64,000 nt of DNA from UBA1845 sp002338715 (GTDB taxonomy: Bacteria; Planctomycetota; Phycisphaerae; UBA1845): contig DAORAL010000005.1 in NCBI GenBank assembly GCA_035344155.1, forward strand, positions 104,236 to 168,235, given 5' to 3'. The notes under the pieces are model-generated. The model worked only from the letters and a program-made list of their open reading frames with translations. It ran no database searches and had not been told where the DNA came from. Numbering within the stretch: the first letter of the stretch is position 1; each line of letters opens with the position of its first letter. A program made the position numbers and the translations under genes. Positions 24,800 through 34,430 of this stretch are shown here, piece by piece.

Positions 24800-27456
24800 G
24801 AAAGCTTGTTCTTCAATTCGTTTAGAACAGTCAATGCTTGCATCGGTGTCAGGTTGTCCGTGTCAATGGCGGCCAACGCTTTAACGATTTCTTCTGCGGG
24901 GTCGGCGAAGAGCATCATCTGGTTGGTGGACTTGGTCTTTTGCGTGGCAAGTTTGGTGGTTTGTGATTCGCGGGCGAAACCCTGGTGCAGTTCTTCGAGG
25001 ATTGTGCGACTTCGGTTGATGACGCTCTTTGGCACGCCGGCCATCCTGGCCACATGAATGCCGTAACTCTTATCCGTCCTGCCCGCGACGATCTTATGCA
25101 GAAACACGATGCGGTTGTCCTTGCCGTCGGCGTCTTCGTATTCGCGCACAGCCACACTGTGGTTGTGGACGCCTTTGAGCAGGTCAGCGAGCTCGGTCAT
25201 CTCGTGATAATGCGTTGCGACGAGCGTGCGACATTGGATGTGGTTGGCCAGGTGTTCCGTGATCGCCCATGCGAGCGACAATCCGTCGAACGTGCTCGTG
25301 CCTCGGCCAATCTCATCGAGGACAACGAGCGAGTTCTTGGTGGCTGTGTTCAAAATGACTGCCGCTTCAGTCATCTCGACCATGAACGTCGATTGCCCGC
25401 GAGAAATTTCGTCCGACGCACCGACGCGGGCGAACACCTTATCGATCGGGGCGAGTTTCATTTTGTCAGCCGGCACATACGAACCGGTTTGCGCGAGCAA
25501 GCCGAGCAGGGCGATTTGCCTGATATACGTGCTTTTGCCGGCCATGTTGGGCCCGGTGATGATCATCAACCGATTGGCGTCGGTGTCGAGCTTGCAGTCG
25601 TTGGGCACGAATGACTCGCGCATCATCGCATCAAGCACGGGGTGACGACCTTCGACAATTTCGAGTTGGCCGTCTTCGGCAATCTCCGGGCGCACGTAGC
25701 GCCGCTGGACCGCCAACTCGGCGAGCGATGAGGTGACGTCGCAGATGCCGATCGCGTCGGCGAGCGCTTGCAACTCGCTGAGTTTGCCTGCGGCTTCTGC
25801 CCGCAACTCCTCAAAAATTCGAAGTTCGAGTTCGATCGCTTTGTCCGCGGCTGTGAGGACTTGCTGCTCGAATTGTTTGAGTCGGTCGGTGATGTAGCGT
25901 TCGGCGTTCTTGATGGTCTGCTTGCGGACGAAATCGGGTGGCACGTCATCGCGATGGGTGTTTGAAACTTCGATGTAATAACCGAAGACTTTGTTGAACC
26001 CGACTTTGAGCGTGGGGATGCCGGTGGCTTCGACGAGTTCCCGTTGGTATTCGGCGAGAAACTGCTGACCGTTGCTGCGGATGTTGCGCAGGTGGTCGAG
26101 TTCTTCGTTGAATCCGCGGGCGATCACACCGCCATCGCGCAAGGTCGGCGCGGCTTCGGAATCGATCGCCCGCATGAGCAGGTCGGCCAACGCGTCGAGT
26201 TCGTTCATTGCGACGCGGGCGACTTCGAGCATGGGGATGCCGATGTCGGTGAGTCGCTTGCGTATCTCGGGCAGGCGCTGCAACGTGTCGGACAGGCTGA
26301 CGAGGTCGCGCGGGCTTACGCGCAGGAGGGCGATGCGAGCCGCGATGCGCTCGACGTCTGCGAGCGACTTGAGATCCTTGCGCATGTGTTGACGAAGCGA
26401 ATCGTCGCCTGTAAAGACGCCGACGGCATCCTGGCGATTGCGGATGGCCTGAACGTCGATGAGCGGGCGACAGATCCACTCGCGGAGTCGTCGACTCCCG
26501 ATCGGATGCACGGTCATGTCGATCGCGGCGAGCAGGCTGCCCTCGCGCGAACCGTCGCGAATGCTGCGTTCGATCTCCAACGCCCGCCACGAATTCTGAT
26601 CGATGCTGACAAACTGCGATGGGCTATGGCGGCGAATCGTGGTGATGTGATCGAGCGAGGTTTTTTGCGTTTCGTTCAGGTACGCGATGATCGCGCCAGC
26701 CGCCCGAAGCGACAGGGTCATGCGGCCAAACCCGAAACCCTTTAGCGTGGAGGTTTCAAAGTGATCGTTAAGCGTTCGTTCGGCTTGATGCGTGGAAAAT
26801 TCGTGCGGGCTGCGTCGGGCGATGGCCCCGCTCAGACTAGTGGAAAGCGCGTCGCGAAACGTCCGCATGTCTTCCGACGGAATGTCTTCGACGATCAACT
26901 CGGCTGGTGCGAGTCGAACCAACTCATCCATTGCGCCGGTGGTGATGGTGTCGTAGACATCGAATCGCCCCGACGCGAGTTCCACGGTGGCAAGCCCGAC
27001 CGATGCGCCCTCGACGCAGATAGCCGCTAACACGTTTTGCGCGTGTTCGTCGAGGAGGTTTTCGTCGGTGAGCGTGCCGGGGGTGACGATGCGAACGACC
27101 TCGCGCTTGACGACGCCCTTGGCATCCTTGGGGTCTTCGACTTGCTCGGAAATCGCGACGCGGAAGCCGGCCTCTACGAGTTTGCGGAGGTAGTTGTCGA
27201 GGGCGTGATAGGGAATGCCTGCGAGCGGGATCGGATTTTCGCCTTTGTTGCGGGCGGTTAGTGCGATACCGAGGACGCGCGATGCCGTTTCGGCGTCTTC
27301 CCAGAACAACTCGTAAAAGTCGCCCATCCGAAAGAGCAGAATCGCATCGCCGACCTGCTCCTTCTGGTCGACGTACTGCTGCATCGCCGGCGTGAGCTTG
27401 GGAGCCGACGTCGATGCGGGGGCTTTCGCGTTGGATTTGTCAGTGGTTGTGCTCAA
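24796..27456 (-). CDS. mutS: DNA mismatch repair protein MutS
   Basis: The 886-residue protein has the mismatch-binding domain I with FYELF (Phe-x-Glu) near residue 47, connector and clamp domains, and the ATPase with Walker A TGPNMAGKST, Walker B VVLDEIGRGTSTFDG and the THYHEM signature. It is full length. The best reading begins with a TTG at 27456, weakly preceded by AGGG, which adds a Ser/Thr/Lys-rich leader before LTPAMQQY; the first ATG would be residue 25, inside the family start. The stop codon lies inside a palindromic repeat. MutS recognises mismatches and starts repair with MutL, which is not in the window. Confidence 0.96.
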   Translation of the reverse strand: MSTTTDKSNAKAPASTSAPKLTPAMQQYVDQKEQVGDAILLFRMGDFYELFWEDAETASRVLGIALTARNKGENPIPLAGIPYHALDNYLRKLVEAGFRVAISEQVEDPKDAKGVVKREVVRIVTPGTLTDENLLDEHAQNVLAAICVEGASVGLATVELASGRFDVYDTITTGAMDELVRLAPAELIVEDIPSEDMRTFRDALSTSLSGAIARRSPHEFSTHQAERTLNDHFETSTLKGFGFGRMTLSLRAAGAIIAYLNETQKTSLDHITTIRRHSPSQFVSIDQNSWRALEIERSIRDGSREGSLLAAIDMTVHPIGSRRLREWICRPLIDVQAIRNRQDAVGVFTGDDSLRQHMRKDLKSLADVERIAARIALLRVSPRDLVSLSDTLQRLPEIRKRLTDIGIPMLEVARVAMNELDALADLLMRAIDSEAAPTLRDGGVIARGFNEELDHLRNIRSNGQQFLAEYQRELVEATGIPTLKVGFNKVFGYYIEVSNTHRDDVPPDFVRKQTIKNAERYITDRLKQFEQQVLTAADKAIELELRIFEELRAEAAGKLSELQALADAIGICDVTSSLAELAVQRRYVRPEIAEDGQLEIVEGRHPVLDAMMRESFVPNDCKLDTDANRLMIITGPNMAGKSTYIRQIALLGLLAQTGSYVPADKMKLAPIDKVFARVGASDEISRGQSTFMVEMTEAAVILNTATKNSLVVLDEIGRGTSTFDGLSLAWAITEHLANHIQCRTLVATHYHEMTELADLLKGVHNHSVAVREYEDADGKDNRIVFLHKIVAGRTDKSYGIHVARMAGVPKSVINRSRTILEELHQGFARESQTTKLATQKTKSTNQMMLFADPAEEIVKALAAIDTDNLTPMQALTVLNELKNKLS

Positions 27457-27577
27457 CGTGAATCAGCCCTGACCAATGGATCGAATTCAAAGACAAACGG
27501 TGTAACGGGTGCCCCATCCTTGAGCGAAGCGGAAGGGTGGGGGACTGATGTTCGCCAGAAACTACAAATCACCAACC

Positions 27578-27651
27578 GTGCCACTGCTCTGTGAGCAGTG
27601 TACGTGTGTTTTGATCTGACTTGCCCCGCACTGCTCACAGAGCAGTGGCAC
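27578..27651. repeat. palindromic intergenic repeat, family A, copy 1
   Basis: A 23-base arm beginning GTGCCACTGCTCTG (27578-27600) is repeated as an exact inverted copy at 27629-27651, with a 28-base loop. Identical arms recur at 31471-31545 and 40282-40355; the loops differ. Confidence 0.95.
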
Positions 27652-27665
27652 GGTCTTGGTTCCAG

Positions 27666-28670
27666 CTACCGACTTAACTTACGGGCGCCGTTGATCACGC
27701 GATCCCAATCAAACGCAGGACCCGGATCGGTCTTTCGTTTCGTGACGTGGTAATGGCCCAAGACACCACTGTAGTCGGCCATCTCTGCTTCGTCGAAAGC
27801 CACCGTGCGAAGCGTTCCGTCATCGTTGCGTGGATAGTCCAATTCGATTTTGGGTAAAGCCGCGTTTAGCGTCGCCGTCAGTTTGATCAGCGATTCATAC
27901 TGCGCGTCGGTCAGATCGTACTGCATCAGGTCGGTGCCTTGGATGTTGCCCTTGACCGGTTCATCGCGCGCGGGACGGGCGACGTAGTCGGGGGTTTTGA
28001 TTCCGTCTTTCTTCATCCACTTGGGCAAGGTGACGTAAGGCCGACCATCCTCGTCCTTGGAATACCACTTGTTGAGTGTGTCCATGTTCTTGTACGCGCC
28101 GATGTTGGCGATCTCGATGCCGACGCTGCGATCGTTGGCACTGCCCGCGTGCCAGGCGCGTTCTTTGAGGTCGAGCGTTTGGTAGATCGTGCCATCCAGA
28201 TCGAGCATGAACTGAACGCTGAGTCCGCGCAGGTCGTGCAGCACTTTGAAGCACTGGCGCGACGTTCCGCAGACATCGTAGTGAATCACGAACAGGTCGA
28301 TGTGGTCCTGCAATTCTTCAAGCGACCAACCGTTGGATTGCACGTCGGCTTTGACGTCTTCAGGCAGGTGTCCGCGAACCGATGAGTAGCGGTTGGGTTT
28401 TGGATCTTTTTGGCGCTTGGGATGCATGACCTCGGGGTCGAACTTGCACTCGACGCGATAGGCATCGTATCCGCCCTTGTCCATCCAGAGCACAACGGGT
28501 GCGCCTGTGTGGAAGAGTTGACCGGCCACCACGATTTCATCGCCCACGCGTTCGAGTCGTTCGCCCGGCGCGAAGCCTTGCGGTCCAAGGCAGCCGGTCA
28601 GCGTGGTCAGCGCGATTGCGGTGGTGGCGATGAGTTGAAGCTGTCTGCGGGTACTTGCGATTCGTGACAT
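27666..28670 (-). CDS. lipoprotein N-acetylmuramoyl-L-alanine amidase (Amidase_2)
   Basis: The signal peptide ends with the lipobox LTGC (Cys near residue 27). Residues about 125-320 carry the T7-lysozyme-like amidase fold: first zinc His in FVIHYDV, QTLDLKERAWHAGSANDRSVGIEIAN with a second His, and GHYHVTKRKTDPGPAFDWDRV with the third zinc ligand region and conserved Lys. Such enzymes cut the bond between N-acetylmuramic acid and L-alanine in peptidoglycan fragments. AAGGAA precedes the start. The upstream dipeptide epimerase gene, 20 bases away, fits a role in recycling cell-wall peptides, since the two steps belong to one salvage route. Confidence 0.88.
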   Translation of the reverse strand: MSRIASTRRQLQLIATTAIALTTLTGCLGPQGFAPGERLERVGDEIVVAGQLFHTGAPVVLWMDKGGYDAYRVECKFDPEVMHPKRQKDPKPNRYSSVRGHLPEDVKADVQSNGWSLEELQDHIDLFVIHYDVCGTSRQCFKVLHDLRGLSVQFMLDLDGTIYQTLDLKERAWHAGSANDRSVGIEIANIGAYKNMDTLNKWYSKDEDGRPYVTLPKWMKKDGIKTPDYVARPARDEPVKGNIQGTDLMQYDLTDAQYESLIKLTATLNAALPKIELDYPRNDDGTLRTVAFDEAEMADYSGVLGHYHVTKRKTDPGPAFDWDRVINGARKLSR

Positions 28671-28690
28671 CTATGTTCCTTCCGGATGAT

Positions 28691-29734
28691 TTAATGAATC
28701 GGATTAATTTCTGTGACGCCCAGACCGGGTTGATCACCGGGGCGAACGATGCCGCCGTCGAGGATCAGGCCGGTGAACGGATCGTCGGCCAGCAGCAGGT
28801 GCCCGTCAAGGTCCACGTAGTCGACCTCGGATGCAATCTGGGCTGCGGCTGACACACCGAGCGACGTTTCGACCATGCATCCCAGCATGATTTTCATATC
28901 CAAGCCGCGGGCGAGGGCGATCATCTTGCGCGCTTCGCAGATACCACCGCACTTTGAAAGCTTGATGTTGATGCCGTCATAAACGCCAGCCAGCGCTTCG
29001 ACATCGGACGGTTTGGCGCTGTCTTCGTCGGCGACCAGCGGGACGGGTGATGATTTTCGAGCGTCGCGCAGTGCGTCGAATTGATGCGTGGTGGTCGGCT
29101 GCTCGATGAGTTCGAGGTCAAACTGTGACACTTGGGCGATGCGTTCGGAAAGGCTGGCTGGCTCCCATCCACAGTTGGCATCGACGCGGATTTTCTTGTC
29201 GGGCGCGAGTTTGCGCAACTCGGTCAGCGTTTCGACATCATTGGGCATACCGACTTTGATTTTGAGAATGTCGAAGCCCGCGGCTTCGGAGACTTTCTGC
29301 GGAAGCAGGGCGATGTCGTCGATGCCGATGGTCATGGACGTCGGTTGGATTGTCGCGCGATCGTATCCATAAAGCTGCCAGATTGGTTTACCGGATCGTT
29401 TGCCCCAAAGATCGTGAAGGGCCAGATCGACCGCGGACACTGCGGCGCGATCGCCGTCGAAATCTCGAAGCAATCGCGCGATGATACCCTCGATGTCGTC
29501 GGGATTCTCGCCGAGTAGCGGCTGCATTTTCGCGAGGGCGGTTTCGACGGAATCGAGCGTCTGCTTGTAGAACGGTGTCGGTGCGGCTTCTCCGAGACCG
29601 ATGATTCCGTCGTGCTCAATCGAAACGATGGTGCGTTCGATGGCTTTGCCGCCGTCGGAAACGGAACTGCCGGGGCGGGCGATTTTAAATGCGTGTTTGG
29701 TGTGGGCGGAGATGCGCCGCCATGAAAGTTTCAT
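28691..29734 (-). CDS. dipeptide epimerase, enolase superfamily
   Basis: The 347-residue protein has the muconate-lactonizing/L-Ala-D/L-Glu epimerase layout: N-terminal capping domain (IVSIEHDGIIGLGEAAPTPFY), catalytic Lys in ILKIKVG, metal ligands in RVDANCGW, ELIEQP and LVADEDS, and the second Lys in NIKLSKCGG, followed by LGCMVETSLG. All are present. In E. coli the homologue converts L-Ala-D-Glu from cell wall turnover to L-Ala-L-Glu. The following amidase gene supports that substrate here, though related epimerases prefer other dipeptides. Confidence 0.9.
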   Translation of the reverse strand: MKLSWRRISAHTKHAFKIARPGSSVSDGGKAIERTIVSIEHDGIIGLGEAAPTPFYKQTLDSVETALAKMQPLLGENPDDIEGIIARLLRDFDGDRAAVSAVDLALHDLWGKRSGKPIWQLYGYDRATIQPTSMTIGIDDIALLPQKVSEAAGFDILKIKVGMPNDVETLTELRKLAPDKKIRVDANCGWEPASLSERIAQVSQFDLELIEQPTTTHQFDALRDARKSSPVPLVADEDSAKPSDVEALAGVYDGINIKLSKCGGICEARKMIALARGLDMKIMLGCMVETSLGVSAAAQIASEVDYVDLDGHLLLADDPFTGLILDGGIVRPGDQPGLGVTEINPIH

Positions 29735-29760
29735 CAGTCTTTGGTCCTGATCACGAAGTC

Positions 29761-31428
29761 TTATCGAGGAATATTCACGCCGCGTTCTTCGGCGATGCGT
29801 GACGCTTTTTCATAACCGGCATCGACGTGTCGCATGACGCCCGTACCCGGGTCAGCCGTCAAAACGCGCTCAAGTCGGGCAGCCGCTTCTTCCGTTCCGT
29901 CGGCGACAGTGACCTGTCCCGCGTGGATGCTGTAGCCAATGCCCACACCGCCGCCATGATGCACACTCACCCAACTTGCGCCGCAACAAGTGTTGACGAG
30001 TGCATTGAGGATGGGCCAATCTGCGATGGCGTCGGAACCGTCTTTCATCCCTTCGGTTTCGCGGTTGGGCGAAGCGACGCTGCCGCAGTCGAGGTGGTCG
30101 CGGCCTATGACGATCGGAGCCGAAATCTCGCCGCGCTTGACGAGGTCGTTGAAGATCAAACCCATCTTGGCCCGTTCGCCATACCCAAGCCAGCAGATGC
30201 GCGACGGCAGTCCCTGGTAGGCCACACGCTCGCCGGCCATCCTGATCCAACGACACAAGTGTTCGTTTTCCGGGAAGGTTTCGAGCACTGCGCGATCGGT
30301 CCTGGCGATGTCAGCCGGATCGCCCGACAGCGCCACCCAGCGGAATGGTCCCTGGCCTTCGCAGAATAGCGGGCGGATGTATTCTGGAACGAAACCGGGA
30401 ATGTCGAACGCGTTGGCGACGCCGGCATCCTGCGCCTGGGCGCGGATGTTGTTGCCATAGTCGAAGACGATCGCGCCGGCTGCTTTCATTTGGAGCATCG
30501 CCTGCACGTGTTCACCCATCGTTCGGACGGATTCTTTGACGTACTTGTTAGCGTTGGATTTTCGCAGGGCCAGCGCTTCGTCGTAGGTCATGCCATTGGG
30601 GACGTAACCCTCAAGCGCGTCGTGGGCTGACGTCTGGTCGGTGACGACGTCGGGCGTGATGTTGCGCTTGACCAGTTCGGGCAGGACGTCGCCGCAGTTG
30701 CCATGCAGCGCGATCGAGATGGCTTGCTTGCTTTCCTGGGCTTCTTTGATCCATGCGAGCGCTTCGTCGAGATCGGCGGTTTTGCGATCGACGTAGCGGT
30801 CGGTGATGCGCTTGTCGATACGGGCTTCGTCGACTTCGACGCACAGGGCGATGGCATCGTTCATCGTTGCGGCCAACGGTTGCGCACCGCCCATCCCGCC
30901 GAGTCCGCCAGTCAAAACGAACTTGCCAGCCAATGATCCGCCGAAGTGCTCCTTGGCACACGCACCGAATGTTTCGTACGTGCCTTGAAGGATGCCTTGC
31001 GTGCCGATGTAGATCCAACTGCCAGCCGTCATCTGCCCGTACATGGTGAGACCAGCCGCTTCGAGTCGGCGAAATTCATCCCACGTTGCCCATTGGGGTA
31101 CGAGCATCGAATTGGAGATGATGACGCGCGGGGCGTCGGTGTGTGATTTGAAGACACCGACGGGCCGACCGGATTGCATCAACAGGGTTTCGTCCGATTC
31201 GAGCGATTTGAGGGCGCTGACGATGCGGTCGAAGTCGGCCCAACTGCGGGCAGCGCGTCCGGTGCCGCCATAGACGATCAGATCGTCGGGACGCTCAGCC
31301 ACCTCGGGGTCGAGGTTGTTCATGAGCATGCGCATCGCGGCTTCCTGTATCCATCCCTTGCAGGACAGCGTGTTGCCACGCGGTGCGCGAACGGTTCTGG
31401 CTTTGGATTCGATCGATGCGGTCGTCAT
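29761..31428 (-). CDS. hutU: urocanate hydratase
   Basis: The 555-residue protein is typical HutU: IVYGGTGRAARSW, QSGRPVGVFKSH, MTAGSWIYIGTQGILQGTYETF, GGLGGMGGAQPLA and the NAD-binding region, with the HCxxR-type part replaced by IRAQAQDAGV...DIPGFVPEYIRPLFCEGQGPFRW. It converts urocanate to imidazolonepropionate, the second step of histidine breakdown. The frame could start with a GTG three bases earlier. hutH lies upstream on the same strand, separated by a family A palindrome. The third and fourth genes of the pathway (hutI, hutG or hutF) are not in the window. The downstream gene starts only 26 bases on, so it may be cotranscribed. Confidence 0.97.
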   Translation of the reverse strand: MTTASIESKARTVRAPRGNTLSCKGWIQEAAMRMLMNNLDPEVAERPDDLIVYGGTGRAARSWADFDRIVSALKSLESDETLLMQSGRPVGVFKSHTDAPRVIISNSMLVPQWATWDEFRRLEAAGLTMYGQMTAGSWIYIGTQGILQGTYETFGACAKEHFGGSLAGKFVLTGGLGGMGGAQPLAATMNDAIALCVEVDEARIDKRITDRYVDRKTADLDEALAWIKEAQESKQAISIALHGNCGDVLPELVKRNITPDVVTDQTSAHDALEGYVPNGMTYDEALALRKSNANKYVKESVRTMGEHVQAMLQMKAAGAIVFDYGNNIRAQAQDAGVANAFDIPGFVPEYIRPLFCEGQGPFRWVALSGDPADIARTDRAVLETFPENEHLCRWIRMAGERVAYQGLPSRICWLGYGERAKMGLIFNDLVKRGEISAPIVIGRDHLDCGSVASPNRETEGMKDGSDAIADWPILNALVNTCCGASWVSVHHGGGVGIGYSIHAGQVTVADGTEEAAARLERVLTADPGTGVMRHVDAGYEKASRIAEERGVNIPR

Positions 31429-31470
31429 CACAATTCCACCTGTCTAGAGTCATGTCGAGTGTGACAAGAT

Positions 31471-31545
31471 GTGCCACTGCTCTGTGAGCAGTGCAGGGCA
31501 CACTGGATTCGAGTTTACGACACACTGCTCACAGAGCAGTGGCAC
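31471..31545. repeat. palindromic intergenic repeat, family A, copy 2
   Basis: The same 23-base arms as at 27578-27651 (31471-31493 and 31523-31545), again perfect, with a 29-base loop of unrelated sequence. It sits between hutH and hutU, inside a probable operon. Confidence 0.95.
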
Positions 31546-31561
31546 GCTTCTGCAACTTCAA

Positions 31562-33097
31562 TCAATACAATTCGCCCAATTCTTTTTCGATCGCGGCGAC
31601 CAACTTCTCTTCATGAAGCAACTGTCTTGCGCATCGAATATCTTCACCGAACATGCGATCGGCATCGGCATGCGGGATGTATTCGCGAATCACTTTGTGG
31701 GCGATCTTGACGCCGATGCCCGGCTCGAGCGGTGCACGAAAATCCAGCGCCTGTGCCGCACACATCGCCTCAATCGCCAGCACCGTCTCGACGTTGTCGA
31801 GCACGCGCCAACCCTTGGTGGCGGCTGTCGCACCCATGCTGACGTGGTCTTCCTGTCCGAGCGATGTCGGAATGGAATCAACTGACGCCGGGTGGCACAA
31901 ACCTTTGTTCTCACTGACAAGGGCGGCGGCAGTGTATTGCGGGAGCATGAACCCGCTGTTGAGTCCGGTTTCCTGCATCAACAGTTCCGGCAATCCGTCG
32001 TGACCATCCAGCAGTAGAAAGATCCGTCGTTCGCAGATGCTGCCGAGTTCCGCGATGGCGATGGCCAGGTAATCCATGGCGATCGCCAACGGTTGTCCGT
32101 GAAAGAGTCCGCCGCTGATCGTTTCGCCATCTTCAAAGATCACCGGGTTGTCGGTGACGGAAGCGATTTCAATTTCGACAACCGAGGCGACGTGTTCGAT
32201 GGCTTGGCGGGTGGCACCGTGAACCTGTGGAACGCAGCGCAGTGAATACGGGTCTTGCACCTTCGTGCAGTTGGCGTGCGCTTCGAGGATGCGACTTCCT
32301 GCGAGCATCTTGCGAACGTTGTCCGACGTCGCGATCGCGCCGGGGTGCGGCCGAAGCGCATGCAGTTTTTCGGCGAAGGGTTTGATGCTTCCCTGCAGGC
32401 CTTCGATCGACATGCACGCGAGGATGTCGGCTTGTTTGATCAGTCGCCTTGCCCGCACAACCATCGCTGCTGCGTACGCGAGCATGAATTGCGTGCCGTT
32501 GATCAGCGCGAGGCCTTCTTTCGATGAGAGCACCAGCGGTTCGCAGTTCAGTTGCGCCAGCGCTTCGGTCGCGGGCATCTCGCGGCCGTCATGGCGCACG
32601 TTCCCGATACCGAGCATCGGCAGGACCATGTGCGCGAGTGGGGCGAGGTCGCCGCTGGCGCCGAGCGAACCCTGCGTCGGAACGATCGGCAGGAAATCGT
32701 GATTGAGAAACTCGGCCAGACGCCGAATGGTTTCGGTGCGCACACCGCTGTATCCGAACGCGAGCGCCTGAATCTTTAGGAGCATCATGAATCGCACGAT
32801 CGCATCGAGCGCGTTCGGGCCCACACCGACCGCGTGCGAAATCACGAGGTTTAGCTGCAACTGATCGATCTGCGACCGGTCGATCCGCTTTGTGCAAAGA
32901 TGACCAAACCCGGTGTTGACGCCGTAGACCGCGGCATCGCCAGCAGAGATCTTTTCGATGCGTTCGCGCGACGCCTGCACCCGCGACCAGACTGCGTCGG
33001 AAACATTAACGGACAGCCGTTTTTCCCAGGCGCGGTCCAATTCGATGAGGTCCGGCGCGTGGCTGTCGAGCTTCATTGAATGAACGGTTTCACTCAC
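31562..33097 (-). CDS. hutH: histidine ammonia-lyase
   Basis: The 511-residue protein has the MIO-forming triad in SLGASGDLAPLAH (about residue 145), VYGVNTGFGHL near the N-terminus, and QEDHVSMGATAATK near the C-terminus, all diagnostic of HAL. It removes ammonia from histidine to give urocanate, supplying hutU downstream. The longest reading starts with GTG at 33097 with GGAAAA upstream; an ATG at 33076 is an alternative that would drop seven residues without touching the fold. No hut regulator (HutC or HutP type) is adjacent. Confidence 0.96.
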   Translation of the reverse strand: MSETVHSMKLDSHAPDLIELDRAWEKRLSVNVSDAVWSRVQASRERIEKISAGDAAVYGVNTGFGHLCTKRIDRSQIDQLQLNLVISHAVGVGPNALDAIVRFMMLLKIQALAFGYSGVRTETIRRLAEFLNHDFLPIVPTQGSLGASGDLAPLAHMVLPMLGIGNVRHDGREMPATEALAQLNCEPLVLSSKEGLALINGTQFMLAYAAAMVVRARRLIKQADILACMSIEGLQGSIKPFAEKLHALRPHPGAIATSDNVRKMLAGSRILEAHANCTKVQDPYSLRCVPQVHGATRQAIEHVASVVEIEIASVTDNPVIFEDGETISGGLFHGQPLAIAMDYLAIAIAELGSICERRIFLLLDGHDGLPELLMQETGLNSGFMLPQYTAAALVSENKGLCHPASVDSIPTSLGQEDHVSMGATAATKGWRVLDNVETVLAIEAMCAAQALDFRAPLEPGIGVKIAHKVIREYIPHADADRMFGEDIRCARQLLHEEKLVAAIEKELGELY

Positions 33098-33287
33098 GAA
33101 TCGTTTTCCGTGTTTGACGTCATGGATGACATGACGGTTGTCTTGTTGTTTGTCATTGCAGTGGGCGTGTGCCCGTCGATCGGGCAGTATAGTCGACGAC
33201 GCGCGATAGAACCATGGACGCGGAGCGGCTACGGTTGGCTGTTATCAGGGATTGCTGTGAAAAACTGGGGAGAACGAACGCCGTGCG

Positions 33288-34172
33288 TTAGCGGTCGACT
33301 TCTGCCGCTCGGATGTCGACGCGATCGCTGGCATCGTCTTCGAGCGGTTGGATGATTGTGCCGGTGCCGCTGTTGCTGGCGAATGATGACTTGGGCGGGT
33401 TGGTTGGCGTCTTCGAGCGTGATGTTCCGTTGCTGGACGCGGTGGACTGCGCCGGTCGCCTGCCCACGCCTGGCAGGATCATTCGCATCGAGACCGAACC
33501 GACAGTCAGGCGGTCGCCCGAATGGAGGTTCGCAAACGCCCGTCTTTCGCCATCCATGACCACGCCGTTGTTGCTGAGCAGGTCAAAGAACACCGGCTGG
33601 CCTGAATAACTGAAGAGCAGCATGTGGGCGCGGGACACTTTTGAATCATTGATGACGACGTCGCAACCCTGACGACGACCGACCAGACCGACGGGGCGTT
33701 GCAGTCGCGTCATTTCACCGCTGCCGTTGACCTCGACACCGAATGCGTCGGCACCGGGTTCCAACGACACGTGCGGCAAGTCGCTGAGCGTGTCAAGCGT
33801 GTAGGCGGAAATATGAACGCGGAGCTCCCAGTCGGCGATGCGAATGGTGTCGCCATCTTCGAGCTTTTCAAACTGGGCTTTGAGGTCGTTGAGATACGTG
33901 CCGGTCGAGGACACCAGATCACGCAGGTAAACTTCGTCGGCGGTGTTGATGATCGCCGCATGCACCGCGCTGATGTCAGCCGACTTGAGTTGCAGCTTGC
34001 ACCCTCGTCGCGAACCGATCACCGACACGCAGCGCGTGAGCTCAACGGTTTGACCTTTGCCCGGCCCAGACAAGATCCCGAGTCGCACACGCGGGGCGCT
34101 TTTCGGGAGACGCGGAGGTTTAAACCCGTCGCTCTCCCACATACTTGAACCATGTCCGGTGTGATCACTCAT
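33288..34172 (-). CDS. protein with two FHA domains
   Basis: Two forkhead-associated domains follow each other: residues about 23-125 (GILSGPGKGQTVEL... VIGSRRGCKLQLKSADISAVHAAI... DLVSSTGTYLND) and about 150-240 (GLVGRRQGCDVVINDSKVSRAHMLLF... LLSNNGVVMDG). The second has the full GR...SRxH...NG pattern for phosphothreonine binding; the first has GS-R...S..H and TG in place of NG. A disordered Ser/Pro tail follows. It could be a target of the kinase at 9274 or others, which is speculation. The ATG at 34172 is preferred over 34337, since the intervening residues lie outside the domain. Confidence 0.85.
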   Translation of the reverse strand: MSDHTGHGSSMWESDGFKPPRLPKSAPRVRLGILSGPGKGQTVELTRCVSVIGSRRGCKLQLKSADISAVHAAIINTADEVYLRDLVSSTGTYLNDLKAQFEKLEDGDTIRIADWELRVHISAYTLDTLSDLPHVSLEPGADAFGVEVNGSGEMTRLQRPVGLVGRRQGCDVVINDSKVSRAHMLLFSYSGQPVFFDLLSNNGVVMDGERRAFANLHSGDRLTVGSVSMRMILPGVGRRPAQSTASSNGTSRSKTPTNPPKSSFASNSGTGTIIQPLEDDASDRVDIRAAEVDR

Positions 34173-34430
34173 GACATAGTGCCCTGCAACGCTTGGTGCT
34201 TCTTCAACAAAGGTGTTCTTGGCGAGGCGCTCAATGGCACACGTTTCAACATTGTCACAGAGGCCGACAAACGGGCGCACGATCCATCGGATCGCGCCCG
34301 AAACCACCGCCAGGCGCCTCGCATCTACTAAAAACACCTAGATGTAATTTCGACCACTTCTTACAAAGATCTGAATTAAAGCACTACAGTGTAGTTTATC
34401 CAGCGACTACCAAGAAGTCTAGTAATAAGA